Shown: one piece after another, positions 1-8,049 of the stretch
Numbering within the stretch: position 1 is the first letter of the stretch
Layout: every line of letters begins with the position of its first letter
Source of the DNA: Bordetella sp. 02P26C-1
Lineage (GTDB): Bacteria; Pseudomonadota; Gammaproteobacteria; Burkholderiales; Burkholderiaceae_B
Assembly: GCF_009763255.1 (NCBI RefSeq)
Contig: NZ_WSJB01000010.1
Location: 1 to 64,000, forward strand
Reading direction: 5' to 3'
Length of the DNA: 64,000 nucleotides
Made by a program: the position numbers and the translations under genes
Notes under the pieces: model-generated
Seen by the model: only the letters and a program-made list of their open reading frames with translations
Told to the model about the DNA's origin: nothing
The model's database searches: none

Positions 1-2
1 GA

Positions 3-131
3 TTTGGCGGGGGCTTCGGCGGCGGCAGGCGCGGGGGCCGCGGCGGACGTGGCGGTTTTGGCGGTGGCTTTGGCGGCTTCGGCGGTGGCGGTGGCCGCAG
101 TGGTGGCGGCGGCGCCTCAGGCCGCTGGTGA
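3..131 (+). CDS. C-terminal tail of a TPM-domain (YgcG-like) protein, partial
   Basis: Reading frame 3 is open from the window edge to a TGA at 129-131. It encodes a tail of almost only Gly, Phe and Arg that ends GGGGASGRW. TPM-domain (YgcG/DUF477) membrane proteins typically end in a Gly/Phe-rich low-complexity tail closing on a similar GGASG-x-W motif, so I read this as the last 42 codons of such a gene. The catalytic or binding part lies outside the window. It ends 15 bases inside the 3' end of the convergent GTPase gene. The identification rests on the tail alone and is moderate. Confidence 0.55.
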   Translation, partial: FGGGFGGGRRGGRGGRGGFGGGFGGFGGGGGRSGGGGASGRW

Positions 132-1514
132 GGGGTCCCGCTCGTCGCGGGCCAGCACGCGCGCGAGTTCCACGACGACTTGTTTACGCCGCTCGTCGTC
201 CTCGTGGCCTTTGTTCAAGGCCGACCATTCCGGGCGGCTGCGGGCTTCCTTGAGCGCCTTGGGCAATCGGGCCGAGCGCCAGGCATCATCGGCGGGCGTG
301 TCCAGCCTCACAGGCTCGCGAGCGGCATGGCCGCGCCGATCCAGGGCCTCGATCAATTGCCGCTGGCGCAAGGCCAGCAGGCGCAAGATCGCATCGTCGA
401 CGGTGATTTCGCGATAGCCACGCAGCTTGCCCAGCAAACGGCCTCCCAGCCGTTCCACTCCCTGCCACAGACCGCCCGCGGCCGCGCCGATCAGCATACC
501 CGTGCCCAGGCTTAACCCCGCGCTCAGCATATCGACCGCGGCACCGGCCATGGCGCCAGCGGCCATGCCCGTGCCCAGGCGGATACCCATATCCTTGATT
601 GCCTGCGGGTGAAACAGATCCATGCCCCAACGCATATCGACTAAGGGCAAATCGTTGTCGGCGTAGTCGTTGCGATGGAAGTTATAAAGCGCGAGCAAGG
701 CATCGACGCACGCCTGTTCGCGGCGCCGCACACGCGCGCGCAAGGCTTCTGCCTGACTTTTCAGCGCTTCTTCGTCGGCGGGGCTGGTCACGCGCAGCGC
801 GGCGACATCGATCAACAGATCCGCGGCCAGTTGCCATGCGGCCTGGCGCCGCTCTTCTCGCTCGCGCATCAGCACATCCGCGAGACGATGCAGCGTCTGC
901 GCATGTCGATCCAGCAGCACCGCCAATTTCGCATACAGCTGGTGTTCGCCATCCAGCGGCGGTGCAATGGTGTCGAATTCGAGCGCCGCGTGCAGCCCCA
1001 GGCGCGCCATGGCATCACGCCATTCATCGGCGCGGTGATGTGGGGCGTTAACGAAGTTCAGCACCGGCAGCAAGGGCCGGCCGCAGGCTGCGAGCAGAGC
1101 GAGCTCGTCGCGGTGTTTGCTCAACACGGGGTCGCGGGCGTCAATCACGTACAAGGCGGCGTCGCAATCGAGCATCTTGGTGAGCACGCGCGCTTCCTGC
1201 TCATAACGGCGATGTGCTTCGGGCGAATCGAGGAAACGGCGAATACGCGCCGGGCCATCGCGGCGGGTATCGGGGTCGTCCAGGCGCTCCAGATATTCCA
1301 AGAGCGCGATACTGTCTTCCATGCCGGGCGTATCGAACCATTCGAGCGCGGGCTTGCCGTCGAGGCTCAAACGGGCGCCCTCGACATGGCGGGTGGTGCC
1401 AGGGCTGTCGGCCACCTCGCCAAAATCGCTTCTACGCGTGAGCGTGCGCAAGAGCGAAGTCTTGCCCGTATTCGTGTGACCGACCACGGCGATCTTTAGC
1501 ATCGCATCAGTCAT
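117..1514 (-). CDS. DUF3482 family GTPase
   Basis: 465 aa. An N-terminal P-loop GTPase domain shows G1 GHTNTGKTS (residues 12-20), Thr40/41 as the probable G2, and G3 DTPG (61-64). The usual G4 NKxD is not visible; the equivalent stretch reads LNFVN, so nucleotide specificity may be set differently. The second half matches the DUF3482 layout: a helical charged region, a Gly/Ala-rich hydrophobic patch around residues 310-350 that could insert into membrane, and a basic C-terminus. The ATG (1512-1514) lies inside the end of the DUF2868 gene (8-base overlap), so the two are translationally coupled. The pairing of these families is recurrent in Burkholderiales. Cellular role is unknown; a membrane-associated GTPase is an inference. 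Confidence 0.85.
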   Translation of the reverse strand: MTDAMLKIAVVGHTNTGKTSLLRTLTRRSDFGEVADSPGTTRHVEGARLSLDGKPALEWFDTPGMEDSIALLEYLERLDDPDTRRDGPARIRRFLDSPEAHRRYEQEARVLTKMLDCDAALYVIDARDPVLSKHRDELALLAACGRPLLPVLNFVNAPHHRADEWRDAMARLGLHAALEFDTIAPPLDGEHQLYAKLAVLLDRHAQTLHRLADVLMREREERRQAAWQLAADLLIDVAALRVTSPADEEALKSQAEALRARVRRREQACVDALLALYNFHRNDYADNDLPLVDMRWGMDLFHPQAIKDMGIRLGTGMAAGAMAGAAVDMLSAGLSLGTGMLIGAAAGGLWQGVERLGGRLLGKLRGYREITVDDAILRLLALRQRQLIEALDRRGHAAREPVRLDTPADDAWRSARLPKALKEARSRPEWSALNKGHEDDERRKQVVVELARVLARDERDPSPAA

Positions 1515-2946
1515 TGCCTGACTCCAGCCAGCGTAGAGGCTGATCCTCGTTATGCAGAATGGAAGTTTCCGCCATGCCAGCCGCCATCAGGCGTTCACGC
1601 CAAGTCGTACGGCGATCGGACGCAGGCTCGCGCTGGGGATCCAGATACAGCCAGACGCGCGTTTCACCGGCTAGTTCGGCCAGCGAGGCGATCAGCCCCA
1701 TCGTGCCGCGATCTGGGGTCTGGCGTGCATCGCAGGCAATCAAAAGCCTGGGCGTATGGCTGTCGGAAAGCGCGTCACGTACGCAGTTGCGCTGTTCGCG
1801 CGAATCGAGATTGCCCGCGTTTTGAATGGTGTCGGGCATATCGGCCGGCGGCCACGTGACATCGGCCGGCAGCTCCAGGCTGACCAGGACCGGCTGCGTT
1901 CCCCACGAGACCGTCGCGTCGTCGGTCCGTGTCGCACCGACCTGCGGCTGATGAATGTCATCGACCGGCCGGTCAATACCGGTGGATTGCGCCGCCGGCA
2001 GCAAGCGATCGCGCAGTGCCGCATAGCCGGGCAACGTAGGATCGATGCGCAAGCCGCGCAGCGCGCGACGGGCTTGCAACGTGCACCATATCGCTGCCAC
2101 CAGGCGCGGCAATATGCCGTAGACCACCAGGACGCCGATCAGCCAAACCGACCATTGCGCCTGTGCGGCGGCCGGTAGCGCTTGCGCGCCATCGCTTGCG
2201 CGGACCATGTCCTCGGCGGGGATCGTGAAGCCGAGTTGCGCTGGCAGCCAGCCGATCGCGTGCGTGAGCGTCACGAAGGTATCGGGCTGCAAGATCGTGG
2301 TGGCCCAGACAAAGCGATAGCTTGCTGTGGAGAGTAAAACCAACAACGTTATCAGCGCGGCTGTCAGACCCGTCAGCCACAGTCCGTGACTGATCGCGCC
2401 AAAGAGACCCCGGATCGCGCCGATGCGTCCCAGCAAATTCATTAACGCCTGGGGCACTAACGCCGCATCGGGGCCGCGCGCGAATTTGCGCGTGATCCAT
2501 AGCCATAGACGACCGAGCCCGGTGGCATGACGCGGCCGCAGCAGCAAGGACGCGAGCCAAAGCACCAGCGTCAGGAGGTTCAAACCCAGTAAGGCACCGA
2601 GCGCCCACAGCACATTGACCGGCCGCGTGCCGTCGCCCAAAGCCCCGGCGGCCGAGCCGATGCCGGTCAGGAGGGCAAGGATGAACAGGATGGACAGGCT
2701 GATCAGCGCGCCCTGTCGCCAACGGCTGACGAGCTCGTCCAGGCCTTCACGGCGGCCCAGCGATTGCGCGCGCAGCAGTATCCTTGGCTCTAATGCCTCG
2801 GGCCCCCGACGGGCATGCCGCACCGCGTCGGCGTCTTCAAGCGGGCCCCAGTGTTCCTCGCGCAGACGCAAGGTCTCCGCCAGCCAGTGGTGCTGCCACG
2901 GCGGAATGTCGGCGGAAAGCTTTGTGACAGCGTCAGGCGCGGCCAT
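1507..2946 (-). CDS. DUF2868 domain-containing membrane protein
   Basis: 479 aa. Four strongly hydrophobic segments are visible, at about residues 81-103, 112-136, 190-209 and 266-288. They are separated by a soluble loop (about 210-265) and followed by a roughly 180-residue hydrophilic C-terminal domain. This is the size and layout of the DUF2868 family. It sits between the YkvA and DUF3482 genes: its ATG shares one base with the YkvA stop (TAATG) and its end overlaps the GTPase start. The three were therefore probably made as a unit. The membrane protein could be the partner or anchor of the GTPase. No enzymatic motif was seen. Confidence 0.8.
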   Translation of the reverse strand: MAAPDAVTKLSADIPPWQHHWLAETLRLREEHWGPLEDADAVRHARRGPEALEPRILLRAQSLGRREGLDELVSRWRQGALISLSILFILALLTGIGSAAGALGDGTRPVNVLWALGALLGLNLLTLVLWLASLLLRPRHATGLGRLWLWITRKFARGPDAALVPQALMNLLGRIGAIRGLFGAISHGLWLTGLTAALITLLVLLSTASYRFVWATTILQPDTFVTLTHAIGWLPAQLGFTIPAEDMVRASDGAQALPAAAQAQWSVWLIGVLVVYGILPRLVAAIWCTLQARRALRGLRIDPTLPGYAALRDRLLPAAQSTGIDRPVDDIHQPQVGATRTDDATVSWGTQPVLVSLELPADVTWPPADMPDTIQNAGNLDSREQRNCVRDALSDSHTPRLLIACDARQTPDRGTMGLIASLAELAGETRVWLYLDPQREPASDRRTTWRERLMAAGMAETSILHNEDQPLRWLESGND

Positions 2947-3323
2947 TAACTGTCGGAATCGGGTTTAACCGTGTCGGTCGAGCCAAACCAGGTCTGCAAT
3001 TTCTGCGCGGCCTGTTGCTTTACATCGTCAGTGATGTAGAACGCCACCGTGGCCAGCGCGGCAGACATCACACCCAGATCATCGGTGTAGCCGACGAGCG
3101 GTGCCAGATCCGGGATCGCGTCCAACGGCAACACGAAATACCCCAGCGCGCCATAAATCACCCGGCGAGCCCATTTCGGCGTGTTCGGGCTTTGCACGGC
3201 GTAATACAGCCACAGCGCTTTTTCCAAGGCCTGCTTGCCGGCCGCCGACGCATGGCGGGTCGCCTTGCGCCAGAAGCGCTGGTCGGAATAAGCCTTTTCG
3301 TAGGTGGGATTCAAGGTCGACAT
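2946..3323 (-). CDS. YkvA-family (DUF1232) small membrane protein
   Basis: 125 aa. The DUF1232 signature is clear in the middle: a hydrophobic segment leading into LPLDAIPDLAP and GYTDDLGVM (about residues 64-85), followed by a second hydrophobic stretch. The function of YkvA-type proteins is not established; they are small integral or membrane-attached proteins. It is the first gene of the minus-strand trio with DUF2868 and the DUF3482 GTPase. Its stop shares a base with the next start. The promoter must lie in 3324-3515, back to back with the aldolase operon promoter; I cannot place it with confidence. Confidence 0.8.
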   Translation of the reverse strand: MSTLNPTYEKAYSDQRFWRKATRHASAAGKQALEKALWLYYAVQSPNTPKWARRVIYGALGYFVLPLDAIPDLAPLVGYTDDLGVMSAALATVAFYITDDVKQQAAQKLQTWFGSTDTVKPDSDS

Positions 3324-3515
3324 AGTGCTTGGACGCTAATGCGAAAAAGTCCAGTGTGAGTCGATTGTAGACGGTTTGCTTAGCGCTTCCCGAGGAATGG
3401 CTGGTAGGCCTTTGCGGCTTACGTATGGACCGCCATCGGCCTGCAACTGCCCTGGGCACCCAGTCAAACCCGCCCGGGCAGCATCTGGCACGGCCGCATT
3501 GTCGTTCATCCTAAA

Positions 3516-3544
3516 TTGACAGCAACCACCCCGTGCCTTAAATT
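3516..3544 (+). promoter_or_regulatory. sigma70-type promoter of the aldolase/dehydrogenase/TctC operon
   Basis: A perfect -35 TTGACA (3516-3521), a 17-base spacer and a -10 TAAATT (3539-3544, four of six consensus positions). Transcription would start near 3551, about 47 bases before the aldolase ATG and exactly where the tandem repeats begin. Inferred from motif match and spacing. Confidence 0.6.
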
Positions 3545-3550
3545 GCCAAA

Positions 3551-3583
3551 AAAGAACGATCATTCTGTCAGAAAGAACAATCA
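3551..3583 (+). promoter_or_regulatory. Tandem operator-like direct repeats at the transcription start
   Basis: AAAGAACGATCA (3551-3562) recurs as AAAGAACAATCA (3572-3583) with one mismatch. The repeat period is 21 bases, which is two helical turns, so both copies face the same side of the DNA. A short palindrome TTCT-GTC-AGAA (3563-3573) lies between them. Position at +1 to +33 of the predicted transcript suggests a repressor site. The regulator is not identifiable here; GntR or IclR families commonly control such operons. Confidence 0.5.
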
Positions 3584-3597
3584 GGTAGAGAGGAGCA

Positions 3598-4407
3598 ATG
3601 GAAAAACATACTTTGGCAGCGCATTTGGCGTTCCAGCCCAAGCAAGAGGATTTTTCGGAATCGGAGTGGGAAACCCGCGTCAAACTGGCCGCGTGCTACC
3701 GGCTGCTGGATCTGTATGGCATGACGGATATGATTTACAACCATGCCTCAGCGCGTGCGCCTGGACCCGAAGAGCATTTTTTGATTAACCCCTTTGGGTT
3801 GCGCTATGCCGAGATCACGGCATCGACGCTGCTGAAAGTCGACGTGAGTGGTCGGGAGATCTTCAATCCCTGGAAAGACTACAAAATCAATAAGGCCGGG
3901 TATGTCATCCACAGCGCGATTCATGAGGCACGGCCCGACATTGGATGCGTCATCCATACTCATACGCCTTATGGCATGGCCGTGGCCGCGCTGAAATGTG
4001 GCCTCTTGCCCATCACGCAGACGGCGATGCGATTTGGGACGGTCGCGTATCACGATTACGAAGGCGTGGTGGTGGACACGCAAGAACAGGCAAGGCTGCT
4101 GGAAAACTTGGGCAATGCCGAAGCGATGATTCTGAGAAATCATGGTCTGCTGACGGTTGGCACCACTATCGAGCAAGCCTTCAACAACATGTACCGGCTC
4201 GAACGATCCTGCAAGGCGCAGGTCCTGGCCATGTCAACCGGCGGCGAACTGATCGACCTGCCGGAGAGCGTGATCAAGAGAACGAATAACCAACTCTCCT
4301 TGCAGCCGAGCGCCGACTCGCCGGGAAAACAAAAGCCCTACGGCATTCTGGAATGGGACGCCATGCTTCGCTGGTTGGATAGCATTGATCCCTCCTACCG
4401 GACCTGA
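3598..4407 (+). CDS. Class II aldolase/adducin-domain protein
   Basis: 269 aa. The class II aldolase fold is recognisable by the zinc-ligand pattern HTHTPYG (His120, His122) and a third His in RNHGLL (His182), with an upstream FLINPFGLRY active-site loop. Members cleave or epimerise small sugar-phosphate-like or hydroxyacid substrates, or decarboxylate. This one belongs to the adducin-like branch, whose substrates are mostly unknown. The start is supported by GAGAGGAG 3-10 bases upstream of the ATG. It is first in an operon with a D-2-hydroxyacid dehydrogenase (5-base gap) and a TctC binding protein, which points to uptake and breakdown of an organic acid. The substrate is not predictable from sequence. 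Confidence 0.85.
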   Translation: MEKHTLAAHLAFQPKQEDFSESEWETRVKLAACYRLLDLYGMTDMIYNHASARAPGPEEHFLINPFGLRYAEITASTLLKVDVSGREIFNPWKDYKINKAGYVIHSAIHEARPDIGCVIHTHTPYGMAVAALKCGLLPITQTAMRFGTVAYHDYEGVVVDTQEQARLLENLGNAEAMILRNHGLLTVGTTIEQAFNNMYRLERSCKAQVLAMSTGGELIDLPESVIKRTNNQLSLQPSADSPGKQKPYGILEWDAMLRWLDSIDPSYRT

Positions 4408-4412
4408 CGCTC

Positions 4413-5441
4413 ATGCACACGGAAAAGTGTCAGTATGTGCTGGTGTCGGACGCATTGGATTCGGATCAGCTACGCGAGATTGAATCGTTGGCAGCGGCGA
4501 GTCAGGGGCGCTGGGACGTGCTCACCGCCAACGAAGAGACGGATCTGGATCCGGCTACGTTGGACGATATCGGCATCGTCTTTATCTCTGTGGATGTGTT
4601 GGGCGAATCCAGCAAAACGCAGCTTACGCCGCGCATGCGCCAGTTTTGCGACATTGCCTTGCGCGCACCCAATCTGCGGTGGCTGCAAGCATCGTCTGCC
4701 GGGCTGGACAGGCCGCAGTTCCAGACTCTGCTTGCCCAAGGCGTCACGTTCACGCATGCCGGTGGAATCGCATCGACAACAGTGGCTCATTCCGCGATAG
4801 CGGGCTTGCTGGCGCTCGGCCGGGAATTGCCCGACTTCATGGCCAAGCAAAGAGAGCAACAGTGGAAAGCCAGGCGCGGCCTGGATGCGCCGCGTGATAT
4901 TCCAGGACAAACGGCGATCGTCGTTGGTCTTGGCGCAATCGGGCAGGAAATCGTGCGCCTCTGTCAGGCCTTGGGCCTGCACGTTATTGGATTTAATCGA
5001 TCCGGCGCCAGTCCGGGCAATCTGGATATCGAGACCCATCGCCTTTGTGACTTTGATCGTTTGATCGAGCAAGCAGACTGGCTGATTTTGAGTTGTCCGC
5101 TGACAGAAGATACCCGTCATCTTGTGACGATGCGTCAGTTGCAGCGCATGAAGCGTTCGGCGCGTTTGATCGATGTATCGCGTGGCGGCGTTGTCGCGTC
5201 AGCGGATCTGCTGCTCGCGCTGCAGCGTGGTGAGTTGGCGGGCGCTTATCTGGATGTATTCGAGACGGAGCCGCTGCCGCCGGACTCTCCGTTCTGGAAG
5301 CTGCCCAATGCCATTATCACGCCGCATGCCGCGGGTGATTCCGCCGGACGAGGCAGGAAGCTCACGGACTTTTTTATTCAAAACCTTGGTCGATATTTAG
5401 CCGGCCAGCCTCTGCTGAATAACGCAGCAGGCCCCGGGTAA
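4413..5441 (+). CDS. D-2-hydroxyacid dehydrogenase (NAD(P)-binding)
   Basis: 342 aa, normal for the family. The Rossmann NAD(P) motif is VVGLGAIGQEI (GLGAIG at 172-177). The catalytic trio is intact: Arg257 in DVSRGG, Glu286 in FETEPLP and His305 in ITPHAAG. It should interconvert a 2-keto acid and the D-2-hydroxyacid. The basic NRSG after the second strand (195-198) leaves NADP use possible. The ATG follows the aldolase stop by five bases without a strong ribosome site, so translation is probably coupled. With the aldolase and TctC it likely forms one catabolic route for an imported carboxylate. The physiological substrate is unknown. Confidence 0.87.
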   Translation: MHTEKCQYVLVSDALDSDQLREIESLAAASQGRWDVLTANEETDLDPATLDDIGIVFISVDVLGESSKTQLTPRMRQFCDIALRAPNLRWLQASSAGLDRPQFQTLLAQGVTFTHAGGIASTTVAHSAIAGLLALGRELPDFMAKQREQQWKARRGLDAPRDIPGQTAIVVGLGAIGQEIVRLCQALGLHVIGFNRSGASPGNLDIETHRLCDFDRLIEQADWLILSCPLTEDTRHLVTMRQLQRMKRSARLIDVSRGGVVASADLLLALQRGELAGAYLDVFETEPLPPDSPFWKLPNAIITPHAAGDSAGRGRKLTDFFIQNLGRYLAGQPLLNNAAGPG

Positions 5442-5495
5442 TCGGGTCTACGTTAACCAACATTCATATAACGACATCATCATCAGGAGACAAAA

Positions 5496-6458
5496 ATGAT
5501 ATCTCGTCTTGGCAAGGCCTTTATCGCATTGCTTATGGCAGCGCCGTGCGCGGCACTCGCGAACGATTTCCCTAACCGTCCTGTCACGATTGTCGTGCCC
5601 TACAGCGCGGGCGGCAGCACCGATGTGGCGGCCCGTATTGTGGGCGAAGGTTTGAGTAAACAGCTGGCGCAACCGGTCATCATCGACAATAAGCCCGGCG
5701 CTGGCGGCACGATAGGCACGATGGCTGTCAAGAACGCGCCCGCGGATGGCTATACCTTGCTCATCACCTCCGCGTCTCACATCGTCAACAATATTCTTCA
5801 ACCTGAGCTGACCTACAACATTGAAGAAGATTTCGTCCCGCTTTCACAGATTACCCAATTACCGATTGTGCTGGTCGTCAACAAGGATAGCCAGATCAAG
5901 TCCTTGCCCGATCTGATTGCCGCCGCGAAAAAATCGCCGGGGGCCTTGAATTTCGGTACCGCCGGCATAGGCACGATTCAGCATGTGTCGGCCATGCAGC
6001 TATTGGACAAAGCCGATATCGACGCGACTCACGTGGCCTATAAAGGAGGAGCCGCGGCACTCACCGACTTGATCGGCGGGCAGATTGATTTCACGTTCTC
6101 TCCCATCGTCGAAGTGCTGAGCTATATCGAGAGCGGCCGGGTCCGTCCGTTGGCAGTCACCACCACCGAAAGATCCGCTGCGTTGCCTGCGGTGCCCACG
6201 CTGGCTGAGTCGGTTCCTGGCTACGATTCATTCCATTGGAATGGCTTTGTCGTAAGAAAGGGTACGCCTGCCGAGAATGTGGCGAAGTTATCTGACGCCT
6301 TGGTGAAGGCAACAAAAGATCCGGCCGTGATCGCCAAGCTCAAGTCGCAGGGCACCGATGCCAAGGGCGAAGGCGCGCAAGCGTTGGCGGACTTGATGAA
6401 AGCCGAAAAAGATCGGCTGACGCCGCTTCTGAGCCCCGCTGTTGCCGCATCCAAGTGA
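5496..6458 (+). CDS. Bug/TctC-family periplasmic solute-binding protein
   Basis: 320 aa with a Sec signal peptide (MISRLGKAF, hydrophobic core, cleavage near ALAND). The mature start FPNRPVTIVVPYSAGGSTD and GKPGAGGTIG-like loop (KPGAGGTIG here) are hallmarks of the Bug/TctC family, which binds carboxylates such as dicarboxylates, tricarboxylates, amino acids or aromatic acids. A strong ribosome site AGGAGA (5485-5490) precedes the ATG. No TctA/TctB permease genes accompany it, as is common for the many orphan Bug proteins of Alcaligenaceae. Co-transcription with the aldolase and dehydrogenase suggests it captures or senses the substrate of that pathway. Confidence 0.9.
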   Translation: MISRLGKAFIALLMAAPCAALANDFPNRPVTIVVPYSAGGSTDVAARIVGEGLSKQLAQPVIIDNKPGAGGTIGTMAVKNAPADGYTLLITSASHIVNNILQPELTYNIEEDFVPLSQITQLPIVLVVNKDSQIKSLPDLIAAAKKSPGALNFGTAGIGTIQHVSAMQLLDKADIDATHVAYKGGAAALTDLIGGQIDFTFSPIVEVLSYIESGRVRPLAVTTTERSAALPAVPTLAESVPGYDSFHWNGFVVRKGTPAENVAKLSDALVKATKDPAVIAKLKSQGTDAKGEGAQALADLMKAEKDRLTPLLSPAVAASK

Positions 6459-6513
6459 GAAAAAAGTCTGCGGCGCTTCGAGCGGCTGCGGGCGTTGTAG
6501 GCGTGCAGAGTGT

Positions 6514-6546
6514 AAAAAACCCGCATAGCCAGCGCTGTTGCGGGTT
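6514..6546 (-). terminator. Intrinsic terminator downstream of tRNA-Thr
   Basis: Read on the minus strand, AACCCGCA (6539-6546) pairs with TGCGGGTT (6518-6525) over a 13-base loop, and a run of six T follows (6514-6519). It lies 23 bases past the tRNA 3' end. There is no T run on the plus strand, so it serves the tRNA rather than the TctC gene. Confidence 0.8.
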
Positions 6547-6568
6547 CTGGAGACTTCCTGATGCTAAT

Positions 6569-6644
6569 TGGTGCCGGTGAAAGGAATCGAACCCTCGACC
6601 TTCTCATTACAAGTGAGCTGCTCTACCAACTGAGCTACACCGGC
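6569..6644 (-). tRNA. tRNA-Thr (anticodon UGU)
   Basis: 76 nt on the minus strand. The acceptor GCCGGTG pairs with CACCGGC and the 3' CCA is encoded (6569-6571). The D arm GCTC...GAGC and the T-loop GTTCGATTC are present. The anticodon loop CTTGTAA gives UGU, reading ACA/ACG Thr codons. The top pair of the anticodon stem (27-43) is a G-A mismatch. It is a single gene between the TctC operon and sspB, with its own terminator. Confidence 0.96.
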
Positions 6645-6775
6645 AGTCGCGCTGTCATCGCGGTGATGACGGGCGAAGGGTTTGCATTGTATCGGAATCT
6701 CGCGCGATGTATAGACATCGCGCGTCGATAATCAGACTGACTGGCACCGCGTTTTGACCGACGCGCTAAAGGTCA

Positions 6776-6805
6776 GACGGTCGCCGGGAGCATCCGACGA
6801 CCGTC
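6776..6805 (-). terminator. Hairpin just downstream of sspB
   Basis: GACGGTCG (6776-6783) and CGACCGTC (6798-6805) form a perfect 8-bp stem with a 14-base loop, beginning two bases after the sspB stop codon. Only a weak T-rich tail follows (CTGACCTTTAG), so it may be an inefficient terminator or an RNA-stabilising 3' end. Confidence 0.5.
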
Positions 6806-6807
6806 CT

Positions 6808-7257
6808 TTATTTGACGATCGTCAGGCGCGGACGCTTCGGTTCGTCATCATCCGGACCGCCATCGGTGTCGTCAGACGATTCGTTGCTGTCGACCACTGC
6901 GGTTTCAGCTGAGGCGGCGGTTTCATCCGCCGTTGGGGCTTCGTAGGGATGCACCTCGAAGCCCATCCCTGCCCCGGTTTCGCGCGCGTAAATCGCGCTG
7001 ACCGCGGCGACCGGCACCCAGACGTTTTCCGTCACGCCGCTGAAACGGGCTTGGAATTCGATGAACTCGTTGCCCAGGACCAGCTGGTTCGTGGCCAGCG
7101 TGCCCACATTCAGCGTGATCTGGCCGTCGCGTACGTGCGCCATCGGCACACGGGTGTGTTCGTCGACCTGCACGGTGATGTACGGCGTATAGCCGTTGTC
7201 CGTGCACCATTCGTGCAGCGCACGAATCAGATACGGTTTGGTGGAAGTTTCACCCAT
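6808..7257 (-). CDS. sspB: ClpXP protease specificity-enhancing factor
   Basis: 149 aa. The N-terminal SspB fold begins KPYLIRALHEWC and continues through PYITVQVD and the strand-rich core (VPMAHVRDGQITLN, NEFIEFQARFSG). The linker is acidic and disordered (residues about 112-140) and the chain ends RPRLTIVK, the conserved ClpX-binding tail. SspB tethers ssrA-tagged and other substrates to ClpXP, so it works with tmRNA-mediated ribosome rescue in the cytoplasm. It follows sspA with a 22-base gap in the same transcript, the standard arrangement in beta- and gammaproteobacteria. Confidence 0.95.
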   Translation of the reverse strand: MGETSTKPYLIRALHEWCTDNGYTPYITVQVDEHTRVPMAHVRDGQITLNVGTLATNQLVLGNEFIEFQARFSGVTENVWVPVAAVSAIYARETGAGMGFEVHPYEAPTADETAASAETAVVDSNESSDDTDGGPDDDEPKRPRLTIVK

Positions 7258-7279
7258 GGTCCAGAGCCCTTCGCCGCGA

Positions 7280-7891
7280 TTAGCGACGCATTACCTTTTC
7301 GGAAGGCGTCAGTGCTTCGATGTAGGCCGGACGCGAGAAGATGCGTTCGGCGTACTTTTGCAGCGGCGCGGCGTTTTTGGGCAGTTCGATGCCGTAGTGA
7401 TCCAGGCGCCACAAGAGCGGGGCCACGGCCACGTCGAGCATCGAGAATTCCTCGCCCAGCATGTACTTGTTCTTCAAGAGCAGCGGAGCCAGCTGTGCCA
7501 GACGATCGCGGATGTTCTGGCGCGCATTGGCCAGGCGCTTTTCGTCGGGCTTGGCGCTACGGTCTTCCAGGGCGGAGACGTGCACGAACAGCTCTTTCTC
7601 GAAGTTGTACAGGAACAGACGGGTGCGCGCGCGCATGACCGGATCGGCCGGCATCAGCTGCGGGTGCGGGAAGCGCTCGTCGATGTATTCGTTGATGATG
7701 TTGGACTCGTACAGCACCAGGTCGCGTTCGACCAGGATGGGCACTTGCCCGTACGGGTTCATGACCGAAATGTCTTCGGGTTTGTTGTACAGGTCGATGT
7801 CCCGGATTTCAAAGTCCATCCCTTTTTCGAAGAGCACAAAGCGGCAGCGTTGCGAAAACGGGCAGGTGGTTCCGGAATAGAGCACCATCAT
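7280..7891 (-). CDS. sspA: Stringent starvation protein A (GST-fold RNA polymerase-associated)
   Basis: 203 aa. It has a thioredoxin-like N-terminal domain (MVLYSGTTCPFSQRCRFVL) and an all-helical GST C-terminal domain. The NPYGQVPILV and LYESNIINEYIDERFPHP stretches mark SspA rather than a general glutathione transferase. SspA binds RNA polymerase and redirects transcription in stationary phase and acid stress; it usually lacks GST activity. Two adjacent in-frame ATGs (7889-7891 and 7886-7888) can serve as start. It sits directly after the cytochrome bc1 genes, a conserved linkage, but is separated from them by a terminator-like hairpin, so it may have its own promoter in 7952-8049. Confidence 0.95.
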   Translation of the reverse strand: MMVLYSGTTCPFSQRCRFVLFEKGMDFEIRDIDLYNKPEDISVMNPYGQVPILVERDLVLYESNIINEYIDERFPHPQLMPADPVMRARTRLFLYNFEKELFVHVSALEDRSAKPDEKRLANARQNIRDRLAQLAPLLLKNKYMLGEEFSMLDVAVAPLLWRLDHYGIELPKNAAPLQKYAERIFSRPAYIEALTPSEKVMRR

Positions 7892-7910
7892 GGCGGTAAG
7901 TCCTTGTATG

Positions 7911-7951
7911 AAAAGCGAAAGGCCAGCGCGCTAATCTAGCAAACGCTGGCC
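7911..7951 (-). terminator. Intrinsic terminator after petC
   Basis: On the minus strand GGCCAGCG (7944-7951) pairs with CGCTGGCC (7921-7928), followed by TTTCGCTTTT (7911-7920). It lies about 100 bases beyond the petC stop and just before the sspA start, separating the bc1 operon from sspAB. Confidence 0.65.
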
Positions 7952-8049
7952 CCGATTACCAGGGTGGGACAGGCGGGATAAGCGCCCGATCGGGAGCTTG
8001 TCGCCGCCCCGAAGTATTGCATAGCCTGCCTTAATGGGGCAGTGACGGA

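Noticed and set aside
4-417. Ala-rich open frame at the window start
   Set aside because: It is the neighbouring frame of the Gly-rich TPM-protein tail and then antisense to the GTPase gene.
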